A stretch of DNA of 64,000 nucleotides, from contig NZ_LZZW01000018.1 in NCBI RefSeq assembly GCF_014170375.1, positions 248,001 through 312,000 of the forward strand, written 5' to 3'. The position numbers and the translations under genes are program-made. Shown here piece after piece: positions 9,304-17,087 of this stretch; position 1 is the first letter of the stretch; the number at the start of each line of letters is the position of its first letter. Source of the DNA: Variovorax sp. UMC13. GTDB taxonomy: Bacteria; Pseudomonadota; Gammaproteobacteria; Burkholderiales; Burkholderiaceae_C. The notes under the pieces are model-generated. The model had not been told where the DNA came from. It did no database searches and was given only the letters and a program-made list of their open reading frames with translations.

Positions 9304-10116
9304 ATGCAATACGAGACGATCCAGGTGGCGCCCATGACGCTCACCATCGGCGCCGAGATCGGCGGCGTCGACCTCACGCAACCGCTGCATCCGCAGCAGG
9401 TGCACGAGATCCACGAAGCGCTGATGGCGCACCAGGTGGTGTTCTTCCGCGACCAGCAGCTGGACTTCGAATCGCACCAGCGCTTCGCGCGCCACTACGG
9501 CGACCTGGTGCTGCACACCGGTGGCTTCGGCGTGGAAGGCTATCCCTACGTGGTGCCGATCCATGGCGACGCGAACTCCAAGTCGGTGGCCGGCGAGAGC
9601 TGGCACTCCGACCTGAGCTGCAACGAGGCGCCGCCGATGGGCAGCATCCTGCACCTGCACATCGTGCCGCCCGTCGGCGGCGACACGCTGTTCTCGAGCC
9701 AGTACGCGGCCTACGAGGCGCTGTCCGATCGCATGAAGGCCTACCTCGAAGGCCTGACGGCCGTGCACGACGCCGAGCACATCTACCGCAAGTACACCAG
9801 CGACCCGAGCAAGCGCTTCCCGGCCACCGCCCAGCCCATCGTGCGCACGCACCCGGTCACGAAGCGCAAATGCCTGTTCGCCGACGCGCAGTACACGACC
9901 CACATCGTGGGCGTCGACAAGCCCGAGAGCGACGCGATCCTGCGTTTTCTTTTCGCGCACTGCCAGAACCCGAACTTCCAGGTGCGCTTCCGCTGGCAGC
10001 CGCATTCGGTCGCGTTCTGGGACAACCGATGCGTCGAGCACCACGCGGTGTGGGACTACTACCCCCAGACCCGCTCGGGCCACCGGGTGACCATCCAGGG
10101 CGACAAGCCCTTCTGA
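9304..10116 (+). CDS. TauD/TfdA-family Fe(II)/2-oxoglutarate dioxygenase (copy 2)
   Basis: Second 2-oxoglutarate-dependent dioxygenase of the island, 270 residues. The HxD motif is WHSD near residue 100; the distal histidine is in the EHHAVWDYYP block and the 2-oxoglutarate arginine in SGHRVTIQGD, all close to canonical TauD. ATG 9304 is preferred over 9235 and 9277 because AGGAG lies at 9289-9293 and the protein then begins where the family does. It is only distantly similar to copy 1 (1343-2197), so the two probably act on different substrates or steps. A second binding-protein gene follows, repeating the TauD-SBP order. Confidence 0.91.
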   Translation: MQYETIQVAPMTLTIGAEIGGVDLTQPLHPQQVHEIHEALMAHQVVFFRDQQLDFESHQRFARHYGDLVLHTGGFGVEGYPYVVPIHGDANSKSVAGESWHSDLSCNEAPPMGSILHLHIVPPVGGDTLFSSQYAAYEALSDRMKAYLEGLTAVHDAEHIYRKYTSDPSKRFPATAQPIVRTHPVTKRKCLFADAQYTTHIVGVDKPESDAILRFLFAHCQNPNFQVRFRWQPHSVAFWDNRCVEHHAVWDYYPQTRSGHRVTIQGDKPF

Positions 10117-10149
10117 ACCGACTTTCCCTTCCCCGGAGCGCTTCTTCCC

Positions 10150-11673
10150 ATGACCCACCGCAGAGATTTCGTCACCAAGCTGCCGCTCGCGCTGTTCGGC
10201 GCGACGATGGCCACCCCCTTCGGCACCGGTGCCTTCGCGCAGGACGCGCGCACCGTGACCGTCGCGTTCCCGATGGACATCCTGAGCTGGGACCCGGTGT
10301 CGCTCAACCCCACGCAGTCGGCCGTCATCAAGTGCGTCTACGACCAGCCGCTCGAGCTCGCGCCCGACCTCCAGTTCGCGCCCAGCGTGGTGTCGGACTT
10401 CAAGTGGCTCAACAAGGACTGCACGCTGCTGGAGCTGAACTTCCGCGACGGCGTGACTTTCCACAACGGCGACCGGCTCAGCTCGGCCGATTTCAAGTTC
10501 TCCTTCCTCGACCGGCCGCGCGCGCAGAAGGCCTCGCTGCTGGCGGGCGTGTGGTCGGCCATCGAGGCGATCGACACGCCGACCCCGCTGAAGGCGGTGG
10601 TGAAGTTCAGCACGCCGATGGCGATCGCGCCGGTGATGTTCGCCGACATCCCGGCCTACATCCTGCCCAAGGCCTACTACGAGAAGGTCGGCAAGGACGG
10701 CTTCGAGGCCAAGCCCGTCGGTTCGGGCCCGTACCGGCTGGTCGAGTACCAGCGCGACCAGCGCATCGTGCTCGAGGCCTACGAGGGCTACTGGCGTGGG
10801 CCGGCCAAGGTGAAGCGGCTGGTGTTCCAGGTGACCAAGGACCCGACCGCGCGCGCCGCCGCGATGCAGGCCGGCCAGGCCGACCTGACGCTGAACATCC
10901 CGGTGCGCGAGGCCGAGCGCCTGGGCGCGCTGCCGGGCCTGTCGCCGCACCTGGACTCGACCACCGGCGTGGTCTTCCTGCAGATGGCCAACAAGGGCAT
11001 CCTCACCGACAGGAACGTGCGCCTGGCCTGTCACCATGCGATCGACAAGGCGGCGATCTCGAAGGCCCTGTTCGGCGGCCATGCGACCGCGGTCTCGATG
11101 CCGGCCGGCCCGGGTTTCCCGGCCTATGTGCCGGACTTCAGGATCGCTTTCGATCCCGAGAAGGCCAAGGCGCTGCTCGCCGCTTCGGGCTACAGCGCGG
11201 CAAATCCGGCCAAGCTGAACTTCTACACCAGCAAGGGCGTGTTCGCGAGCGACTTCGACACCGCGCGCGTGATCGCCCAGATGTGGCAGAAGGTGGGCAT
11301 CGAGGTCAACCTGCAGGTGCTCGACAGCCCGGCGCTCTACGAATACCAGCGCACCGGCAAGTTCGACGGCCCGGTGCTCAAGCCCTTCAACCCGGCCGCG
11401 GGCGACCCGGGCACCTATTCGGGCTACATGCTCGACCCGAAGATGAGCTTCTCGATCTGGAAGGGCGAGGACATCCCGCCCAGGCTCTATCCGCTGATGG
11501 GCGAGCCCGACTACGCCAAGCGCATCGAGGGCTTCAAGGCCTTCGACATGTGGCAGGTGGCGCAGGGCTACTCGATCCCGCTGTTCCTGGGCCTGAGCAC
11601 CATCGTCGCGAAGAAGTCGCTGGGCTTCAAGCCCTACCGCAGCGGCATCCTGATTCCCTACAGCTGGGTTTGA
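10150..11673 (+). CDS. ABC transporter substrate-binding protein, SBP_bac_5, copy 2
   Basis: Periplasmic peptide-type binding protein of 507 residues, a close paralogue of the 2274-3800 product throughout its length. The N-terminus MTHRRDF carries the RRxF element plus a hydrophobic stretch ending GAFAQ, suggesting Tat or Sec export. Shared landmarks are LSWDPVS, FHNGDRLSSADFKFSF and KPVGSGPYRLV. Only one permease/ATPase set is present, so the two binding proteins probably share it and widen or partition ligand range. It lies 33 bases after TauD copy 2. Confidence 0.92.
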   Translation: MTHRRDFVTKLPLALFGATMATPFGTGAFAQDARTVTVAFPMDILSWDPVSLNPTQSAVIKCVYDQPLELAPDLQFAPSVVSDFKWLNKDCTLLELNFRDGVTFHNGDRLSSADFKFSFLDRPRAQKASLLAGVWSAIEAIDTPTPLKAVVKFSTPMAIAPVMFADIPAYILPKAYYEKVGKDGFEAKPVGSGPYRLVEYQRDQRIVLEAYEGYWRGPAKVKRLVFQVTKDPTARAAAMQAGQADLTLNIPVREAERLGALPGLSPHLDSTTGVVFLQMANKGILTDRNVRLACHHAIDKAAISKALFGGHATAVSMPAGPGFPAYVPDFRIAFDPEKAKALLAASGYSAANPAKLNFYTSKGVFASDFDTARVIAQMWQKVGIEVNLQVLDSPALYEYQRTGKFDGPVLKPFNPAAGDPGTYSGYMLDPKMSFSIWKGEDIPPRLYPLMGEPDYAKRIEGFKAFDMWQVAQGYSIPLFLGLSTIVAKKSLGFKPYRSGILIPYSWV

Positions 11674-11743
11674 GCCGTCTTTTTTCCTCGCCGCATCCGC
11701 GCGGCACTTTCCACGCGCATCCTCTTTTTCCAAGGACAACACC

Positions 11744-12367
11744 ATGACACTCACCATCGTCGGTTACGGCAACGTCGGCTCCGGCCTCGCCAAGCAATTC
11801 GTCAAGGCCGGCCACCAGGTGACGCTGACCGGCCGCTCGCTCGACAAGGCCCAGGCCGTGGCCGAATCGCTGGGCGCCCAGGCGCTGCCGCTCGACCAGG
11901 CCGCGAAGAACGTCGAGGTCCTGGTGCTGGCCGTGCCCTACGACCAGGCGCCGGCCGCGCTCGCGGCGCTGGGCGACCTCAAGGGCAAGGTCATCGTCGA
12001 CGTCTCGAACCCGCTGACGGCCGACTACATGGGCCTGACCGTGGGCTTCAGCAGCTCAGCCGCCGAGGAGATCGCCAAGCTCGTGCCGACCGCGCATGTG
12101 GTGAAGGCCTTCAACACCCTGTTCGCGCAGGTCATGCACCAGGGCGCGGGCTTCGGCGATGCCAAGGGCAGCGTGTTCTTCGCCGGCGACGAGGCGAAGG
12201 CCAAGGACACGGTCCAGGCGCTGATCGAGAGCATCGGCTTCGACGCGGTCGATGCCGGCGGCCTGAAGAATGCGCGCTACCTCGAGCCGGTGGCGGGCCT
12301 GAACATCTACTTCGGCTACGGCGCCGGTCTGGGCACGCAGATCGCGCCGGCCTGGCTCAAGCGCTGA
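11744..12367 (+). CDS. NAD(P)-binding dinucleotide-binding protein (F420/NADP oxidoreductase-like, COG2085)
   Basis: Cytoplasmic protein of 207 residues built on one Rossmann fold. The GYGNVGSGLA glycine motif is at residues 6-15 and a cofactor-selecting TGRS turn near residue 30, which suggests NADP(H). The family includes F420-dependent NADP reductases, but this host group is not known to rely on F420, so a general NADP-dependent reductase is the safer reading. It is the last gene of the forward-strand island and ends at a hairpin terminator; its reaction in the pathway is unknown. Confidence 0.8.
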   Translation: MTLTIVGYGNVGSGLAKQFVKAGHQVTLTGRSLDKAQAVAESLGAQALPLDQAAKNVEVLVLAVPYDQAPAALAALGDLKGKVIVDVSNPLTADYMGLTVGFSSSAAEEIAKLVPTAHVVKAFNTLFAQVMHQGAGFGDAKGSVFFAGDEAKAKDTVQALIESIGFDAVDAGGLKNARYLEPVAGLNIYFGYGAGLGTQIAPAWLKR

Positions 12368-12403
12368 GCACAGGCGAGAACGGGCGTGAAGCCCTGCGAA
12401 TCG

Positions 12404-12425
12404 ACCCGGCAGCCGCCGGGTTTTT
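12404..12425 (+). terminator. Rho-independent terminator closing the forward operon
   Basis: ACCCGGC, loop AGCC, GCCGGGT, then TTTTT. It sits between the convergent ends of the dinucleotide-binding gene and the AraC gene. The T-run favours forward-strand termination. Confidence 0.85.
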
Positions 12426-12442
12426 GTCGTCGGGCCGCCGCG

Positions 12443-13429
12443 TCAGTCGCCTTGCGCCTCCGCGCTCTCGCTGTCGGTGAGGCCCAGCTGCGCCTGACGG
12501 TAGGCCCGCGGCGTGGTGCCGAATTCGGCGCGGAAGCTGCGGCTGAAGTGGGCCGGGTCGCTGAAGCCCCAGCGGAAGCAGATGTCGGAGATCGACAGGT
12601 GGCGGTGCAGCGTGCTCTGCAGGTCGGAGCGGCAGCGCTCGAGCCGGCGCTGGCGCAGGTAGTGGCCGAAGCTGTGGCCCGCGGCTTCGAACAGCTTCTG
12701 CACATAGCGCAGCGAGGCATGCTGCTCGGCGGCGATCTTGCCGACCGTGAGCTCGGGGTCGCCCAGCTGGTTCTCGATCGACTGGCAGATGCGCTGGTAG
12801 TGCACCAGCCGCGCCGCGCTGCCGAAGGTCTGCAGCGCGGTGCTGCCGGCCAGGCTCACCACCACGAATTCGGTCAGCGCCAGCTCGATCGGGCGCAGCT
12901 CGGCGGCGTCGAGCGCCTCCATGTTGTCGGCCACCGAGGTCAGCATGCCCGCGAAGATGCGGTTGATGGCCTTGTGCCCCGACAAGGTGCCGGTGCGCAG
13001 CGAGCCCAGGTTGACCAGCCGCGGGTGCAGCATCAACTGCGGGATCTTCACGTAGAGCATGCGGAAGTCGCTCTTGAGCGTGAGCGTGGAATCGACCCCG
13101 GTGGGGCCGTAGATGATGTCGCCGGGCATCAGGTCGATGACCGGCTCGCCCTGGCTGCCGCCGAAGGCGAAGCGGCCTTCCATCAGGATCGACAGCCAGA
13201 CCGAGAAGGGCTGGTCGGCCGAGCGGCCCGAGATGGTCTGGGGCGAGGCGCTCATGCGCGCGAACTCGATGCCCTGCGGCGACACCAGGCTGGCCACGTC
13301 GCCATGGAAGGCCGAATGGGTGCCGAGCTGGTCGACGGCGGGCAGGTGCAGGCGGGTCAGCGCCTGCTGCCAGATGCGCGAGCGTTCGCCCTGCGTGTAG
13401 GTATGGGTGGAAACATTCCATGCATTCAC
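12443..13429 (-). CDS. AraC/XylS-family transcriptional regulator
   Basis: DNA-binding regulator of 328 residues. An N-terminal ligand-sensing region of the AraC_binding_2 kind (SPQGIEFARMSASPQ near residue 50) is followed by a C-terminal AraC double helix-turn-helix from about residue 220 (SDICFRWGFSDPAHFSRSF). The start is GTG at 13429 with a GGAGGT ribosome site 5-6 bases upstream. It shares strand with the formamidase and reductase genes behind it and ends facing the forward island. It is the likely activator of the island, although no operator could be assigned. Confidence 0.92.
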   Translation of the reverse strand: MNAWNVSTHTYTQGERSRIWQQALTRLHLPAVDQLGTHSAFHGDVASLVSPQGIEFARMSASPQTISGRSADQPFSVWLSILMEGRFAFGGSQGEPVIDLMPGDIIYGPTGVDSTLTLKSDFRMLYVKIPQLMLHPRLVNLGSLRTGTLSGHKAINRIFAGMLTSVADNMEALDAAELRPIELALTEFVVVSLAGSTALQTFGSAARLVHYQRICQSIENQLGDPELTVGKIAAEQHASLRYVQKLFEAAGHSFGHYLRQRRLERCRSDLQSTLHRHLSISDICFRWGFSDPAHFSRSFRAEFGTTPRAYRQAQLGLTDSESAEAQGD

Positions 13430-13595
13430 GGTGGACCTCCGGTGGCTGGTTCTGAACGGTGCGGATGCCGCCGTTCTTCGACTTGCGTCAAGGTCCTGAG
13501 CAAGTTTCCGGCCAGCCGGGGTGGCGCGGCGCTGATCGTCAAGTCGCCGTGCGTTTTCCGGCGGGTGGGCGGTGGGCGAGCGCAGCGCGGCGGGC

Positions 13596-14672
13596 TCAGA
13601 AGCCCTTGGGCGGGAAGATGTTGCGCGGGATGCGCACGTGCGCGCCCTGGGTCGCGTCGACCACCTGGGTCACGCCGAAGTCGGCTGCCACGCTCATCAG
13701 CGAATAGCTGTCGTTGCGCGACAGGCCGTGGTGCTCGTTGAGCAGCCTGAGCATGTCGAGCGCGGCGTTGCGCGTCGCCACGTTGAGGTCCGGGTCGAAG
13801 CCATGGACGATGAAGCAGTCCTCGGTCTCGAGCAGCGGCGAGGGGAAGAAGAAGTCCTTGCGCAGGATGATCTGCATCGTCACGTTGAGCGAGCTCTCGA
13901 TGGCGGTGCCGCTGATCTCGCCGTCGCCCTGCGACACGTGGGGGTCGCCGATGGAGAACAGCGCGCCGTCGACCTGCACCGGGTAGTACATGGTCGCGCC
14001 CGCGCCGATGCGCCAGTTGTCGATGTTGCCGCCGTGCAGGCCGGGCGGGATGGTGCTCAGCCGGCCATGCACGTTGGGCGCCACGCCGGCCGTGCCCAGG
14101 TGGGGGCGCACCGGCACCCGCACGCCCTTGAGCGCTTCCTGCCGGTCGCACACTGGGCATTCGGTGACCGTGCCGGGCACCAGGTACTTGCCGGGAAAGT
14201 CGTAGGCGTACATCGCGCGGGCGTTGTTCGAGTTCGGGTCCAGCTCGTAGATCGTCACGCGCTCCTTCTCCTCGAACTCCTTGTAGAGATAGCCCCAATT
14301 GGCCGCCAGGTTGGAGCCGTAGTTGTTGCGCGGCGTCATGCGGTGGTAGCGCACCTCCAGCATGTCGCCCGGTTTGGCGCCTTCGACATGGATCGGGCCG
14401 GTCATGATGTGCACGCCGGGGTTGCGGTCCTCCTCGGGGATCTCCTTGAAGATCTTCCAGACCGCGTCGTCCATCATCAACTCCGGCGCATCGCCGGCAT
14501 GGTGCGTGATGGCCTCGGCATGCACCAGATCGCCGCTCCGGACCTTCAGCGAGGGCGCCTTTGCCGGATCGAAATAGCCCCAGTGCACGTTCTGGGGCGT
14601 GGCACGCAGGATGTGCAGCGCGCCGGGTTCGACGGAGGTGCGGCGTTGGTTGTGTTCGCAGATCAGGGCCAT
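13596..14672 (-). CDS. Acetamidase/formamidase family protein
   Basis: Cytoplasmic amidohydrolase of 358 residues, close to the usual length of the FmdA/AmdA family, which hydrolyses formamide or short amides to ammonia and the acid. Family signatures are HFG-like GYFDP near residue 32, GPIHVEGAKPGD near residue 95, and the HGGNIDNW and GDPHVSQGDGE blocks in the second half. The small cysteine-rich CPVCD insert near residue 175 is common in the family. It lies beside the reductase on the reverse strand, so release of a small amide by the oxygenases is a reasonable but unproven guess. Confidence 0.9.
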   Translation of the reverse strand: MALICEHNQRRTSVEPGALHILRATPQNVHWGYFDPAKAPSLKVRSGDLVHAEAITHHAGDAPELMMDDAVWKIFKEIPEEDRNPGVHIMTGPIHVEGAKPGDMLEVRYHRMTPRNNYGSNLAANWGYLYKEFEEKERVTIYELDPNSNNARAMYAYDFPGKYLVPGTVTECPVCDRQEALKGVRVPVRPHLGTAGVAPNVHGRLSTIPPGLHGGNIDNWRIGAGATMYYPVQVDGALFSIGDPHVSQGDGEISGTAIESSLNVTMQIILRKDFFFPSPLLETEDCFIVHGFDPDLNVATRNAALDMLRLLNEHHGLSRNDSYSLMSVAADFGVTQVVDATQGAHVRIPRNIFPPKGF

Positions 14673-14721
14673 CGGGGTGCTCTTGGCGGTGGTGGAGGAA
14701 AAAGGGGGAGGGCGATCGCGC

Positions 14722-15744
14722 TCAGAGGTCGAGCACGAGCAGGGGTGTCTTCGAGCGCGAGCAGCAAGGCGTGAACTCGGTGTTGGCCGCCTGTTCCTCG
14801 GCGCTCAGCAGCAGGTCGCGGTGCTCGGGGACGCCCGCCAGCACACGCGTTCGGCAACTGCCGCACACGCCGACCTCGCAGGACATCGGGATCGGCACGC
14901 CGGCCGCGGCCAGGGCCTGCGCCACGCTCTGGTCGGCCGCGACGGGGATGCGGCGGCCGGTCGACGCGATCTCGACCTCGAAGGCTTCGCAGCCGCCCTC
15001 GACCGGTGCCTGCGCGGGCGCGCCGAAGCGCTCGAAGTGGATGTGGTCGCCGGCCCAGCCCAGTTCGCGCGCGATGCGCTCGGCCGCATCGATCATCCCG
15101 CCGGGCCCGCAGACGTAGAGATGGCGCCCGGGCCGCCCGCGGCCCAGCAGGGTCGGCAGGTCCAGTGGCGCCACGCCCTTGCCGTCGTCGGCATAGAGGT
15201 GCACGCGGTGGCCGAACAGGCCCGAGCGCAGCAGCGGCAGGAAGGCCATGTGTTCGAGCGAACGCCCACTGAAATGCAGCTCGAAATCGGTGCCAGCCGC
15301 CGTCAGTGCCAGCGCCATGCTCAGCACCGGCGTCACGCCGATGCCGCCGGCCAGCAGCAGCGGCGGCTGTTCGATGGGCGCGTGCAGGGCGAAATGATTG
15401 AAGGGGCCGCGCACCTGCAGCGTGTTGCCGGTGCCGGCGGTATCGCACAGCTGCACCGAGCCGCCGCGGCCGCCGACTTCCCGCTGCACCGCGATCCGGT
15501 AGTGCGCACCATCGGCCGGCGCGCCGCACAGCGAGTAGTGCCGGATCAGCCCGGCGATCTTCACTTCGAGGTGCGCGCCGGCGGTGAAGGGCGGCAGCAT
15601 GGCGCCGTCGGCGCGCGCCAGGTCGAACACGACGATGTCACGCGTTTCGTGGCGCCTGGCCACGACCTGCAACGCGAACCAGGCGCTCGGATCGACGGGG
15701 AACGCAAGGGCCGTCGAGCACGGTGCGAGGGGCGCGGAAGTCAT
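14722..15744 (-). CDS. Ferredoxin-NAD(P)H reductase of a Rieske oxygenase (phthalate-dioxygenase-reductase type)
   Basis: Electron-transfer partner for a Rieske oxygenase, 340 residues. The order is flavin domain (RHYSLCG, flavin-binding), NAD domain (GGIGVTPVLSMA) and C-terminal plant-type 2Fe-2S domain (CEVGVCGSC plus a later cysteine). Having the ferredoxin domain at the C-terminus is the class IA/vanillate demethylase layout. It should pass electrons from NAD(P)H to the oxygenase at 4088-5320; no other Rieske oxygenase is in the window. ATG 15744 is used, but GTG 15777 with an AGGA upstream is equally possible and adds 11 residues. Confidence 0.9.
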   Translation of the reverse strand: MTSAPLAPCSTALAFPVDPSAWFALQVVARRHETRDIVVFDLARADGAMLPPFTAGAHLEVKIAGLIRHYSLCGAPADGAHYRIAVQREVGGRGGSVQLCDTAGTGNTLQVRGPFNHFALHAPIEQPPLLLAGGIGVTPVLSMALALTAAGTDFELHFSGRSLEHMAFLPLLRSGLFGHRVHLYADDGKGVAPLDLPTLLGRGRPGRHLYVCGPGGMIDAAERIARELGWAGDHIHFERFGAPAQAPVEGGCEAFEVEIASTGRRIPVAADQSVAQALAAAGVPIPMSCEVGVCGSCRTRVLAGVPEHRDLLLSAEEQAANTEFTPCCSRSKTPLLVLDL

Positions 15745-15866
15745 GCGTTGAAGGGTCTGGAAGGTCACTGGGATCACGGTGAGGTGATCCTAGGGACGCC
15801 GCTTCAGGGTGTCTTGCGCGTGGGTGCACGGGTGCTTGTTGCCGGGCTCTGCGGCAACGGCCGGCG

Positions 15867-16718
15867 CTAGGCGTGGGGTGGGCGCGGCCGCCCGGTGGGT
15901 CGCGCGCACCCGGCTTGCTCGGCCGAGCCGCGCTCCAGCCACCGCAACCCGGCCCAGGCCGCCACGCCGAGGTAGACGAAGCCACCCGGCACCCACATCA
16001 CCAGGCCGGCCATCTGCTGATCCCACAGCTCGCGCGATTCGCGCCAGTACAAAGGCGTGCTCGCGAAGGTGAGCAGGGCGCCCAGCATGCCGGTGTGGGT
16101 GGCGGTGAAGAGCAGCGCCATCGCGGCGGCCGGTGCGCCGCTGCGGCCGGCCTGCAACACCGACCACCAGAAGAGCCAGCCGGTGAGCAGGAAGGACAGG
16201 TGCTCGAGCACATGCAGGCCCGTGTGGATCACCGCGGCCATGTAGGGCCCGGGGGCGTGCCAGATCCAGATGGCCGCGGCGTGCAGCAGGGCGCAGGTGC
16301 CCGGATGACGGCCCAGCCGAAGAAGAGGGCGCCAGACGACATCCGACGGAGGGCCGAGCAGGGCCCGCCACTGGGGCAGCGGGCGCGCCACCACCAGCAG
16401 CGGTGCCACGACCACCATCAGCAGCATGTGCTGCACCATGTGGAGCGCGCTGCTGGATTCGGCCCAGTCGTCGAAGGGCCCGAACAGCGCCAGCCCGGCC
16501 ACCAGCATGGCACCGTGGAAGGCCAGCCGTCGGCCGAAGCTGGGGCGTTTCCGGGCCGCTCCGAAGGGATAGGCGAACCAGGCCACGACGAAGACGGCCT
16601 GCGACAGCCAGATGGGGGCGTGCGCGGTGTCGCCGGAGAAGACGGAACCGTGGGCATGCGCGGTCGGCGCGCCCAACAGCACCGCCAGCGCGATGGCGAC
16701 GAGCCGGCTCAGATGCAT
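15867..16718 (-). CDS. CtaG/CAA3-type cytochrome c oxidase assembly membrane protein
   Basis: Polytopic membrane protein of 283 residues matching the caa3_CtaG family of cytochrome oxidase assembly factors. A signal-like first segment ends in AHAHG, followed by about six to seven membrane spans. Conserved histidines are seen in HMVQHMLLMVVVAPL (about residue 90), ATHTGMLG and WHAPGPYM. The upstream extension to 17012 lies out of frame over another gene and is rejected. Its start overlaps the end of the small membrane gene at 16709-17074. It lies in a cox operon, consistent with a role in CuB delivery. Confidence 0.88.
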   Translation of the reverse strand: MHLSRLVAIALAVLLGAPTAHAHGSVFSGDTAHAPIWLSQAVFVVAWFAYPFGAARKRPSFGRRLAFHGAMLVAGLALFGPFDDWAESSSALHMVQHMLLMVVVAPLLVVARPLPQWRALLGPPSDVVWRPLLRLGRHPGTCALLHAAAIWIWHAPGPYMAAVIHTGLHVLEHLSFLLTGWLFWWSVLQAGRSGAPAAAMALLFTATHTGMLGALLTFASTPLYWRESRELWDQQMAGLVMWVPGGFVYLGVAAWAGLRWLERGSAEQAGCARPTGRPRPPHA

Positions 16719-17074
16719 GGCCAGAGCAGCAGCAGCGGGAAGCCCACGAACAGCGTCGAGACGGCGGCGACGCCATACAGGGCCGAAGCGCAGCGGGCGA
16801 TGAAAGGCGCGAGGCCGCCTTCGGCCGCGCTGTCGATGCGCGAGGCCGTGCGTGCGCAGGCGAACGCGGCCCAGGCCAGGCCACCCGCGGTCGCCAGCGT
16901 CACCCCGGCCAGCAGGAGGTTGATGCCGCTGAACACCCCGCGCTGCGCCGTCGCGTCCGCGGGCGCAGTGCTGCACGCCACCGACAGGCCGCCGTACACC
17001 GCCACGAACCACAGCGCCCAGACGCTCAGGCCTGCCAGCAGTTGCAAGGGGTGGGTCGCGGAAAGCATGCGCAT
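16709..17074 (-). CDS. Small membrane protein of the cox operon, function unknown
   Basis: A 121-residue protein with about three hydrophobic spans (roughly residues 11-31, 50-72 and 95-117) and few charged residues. I do not recognise a named family. It lies between the fused oxidase gene (ending at 17088) and the CtaG-like gene, which it overlaps by 10 bases, so it is almost certainly co-expressed with them and may be an assembly or accessory subunit. ATG 17074 is chosen because upstream sequence in this frame lies inside the oxidase gene; a second ATG occurs six bases later. Confidence 0.72.
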   Translation of the reverse strand: MRMLSATHPLQLLAGLSVWALWFVAVYGGLSVACSTAPADATAQRGVFSGINLLLAGVTLATAGGLAWAAFACARTASRIDSAAEGGLAPFIARCASALYGVAAVSTLFVGFPLLLLWPCI

Positions 17075-17087
17075 CGTCGAGGCGAGC

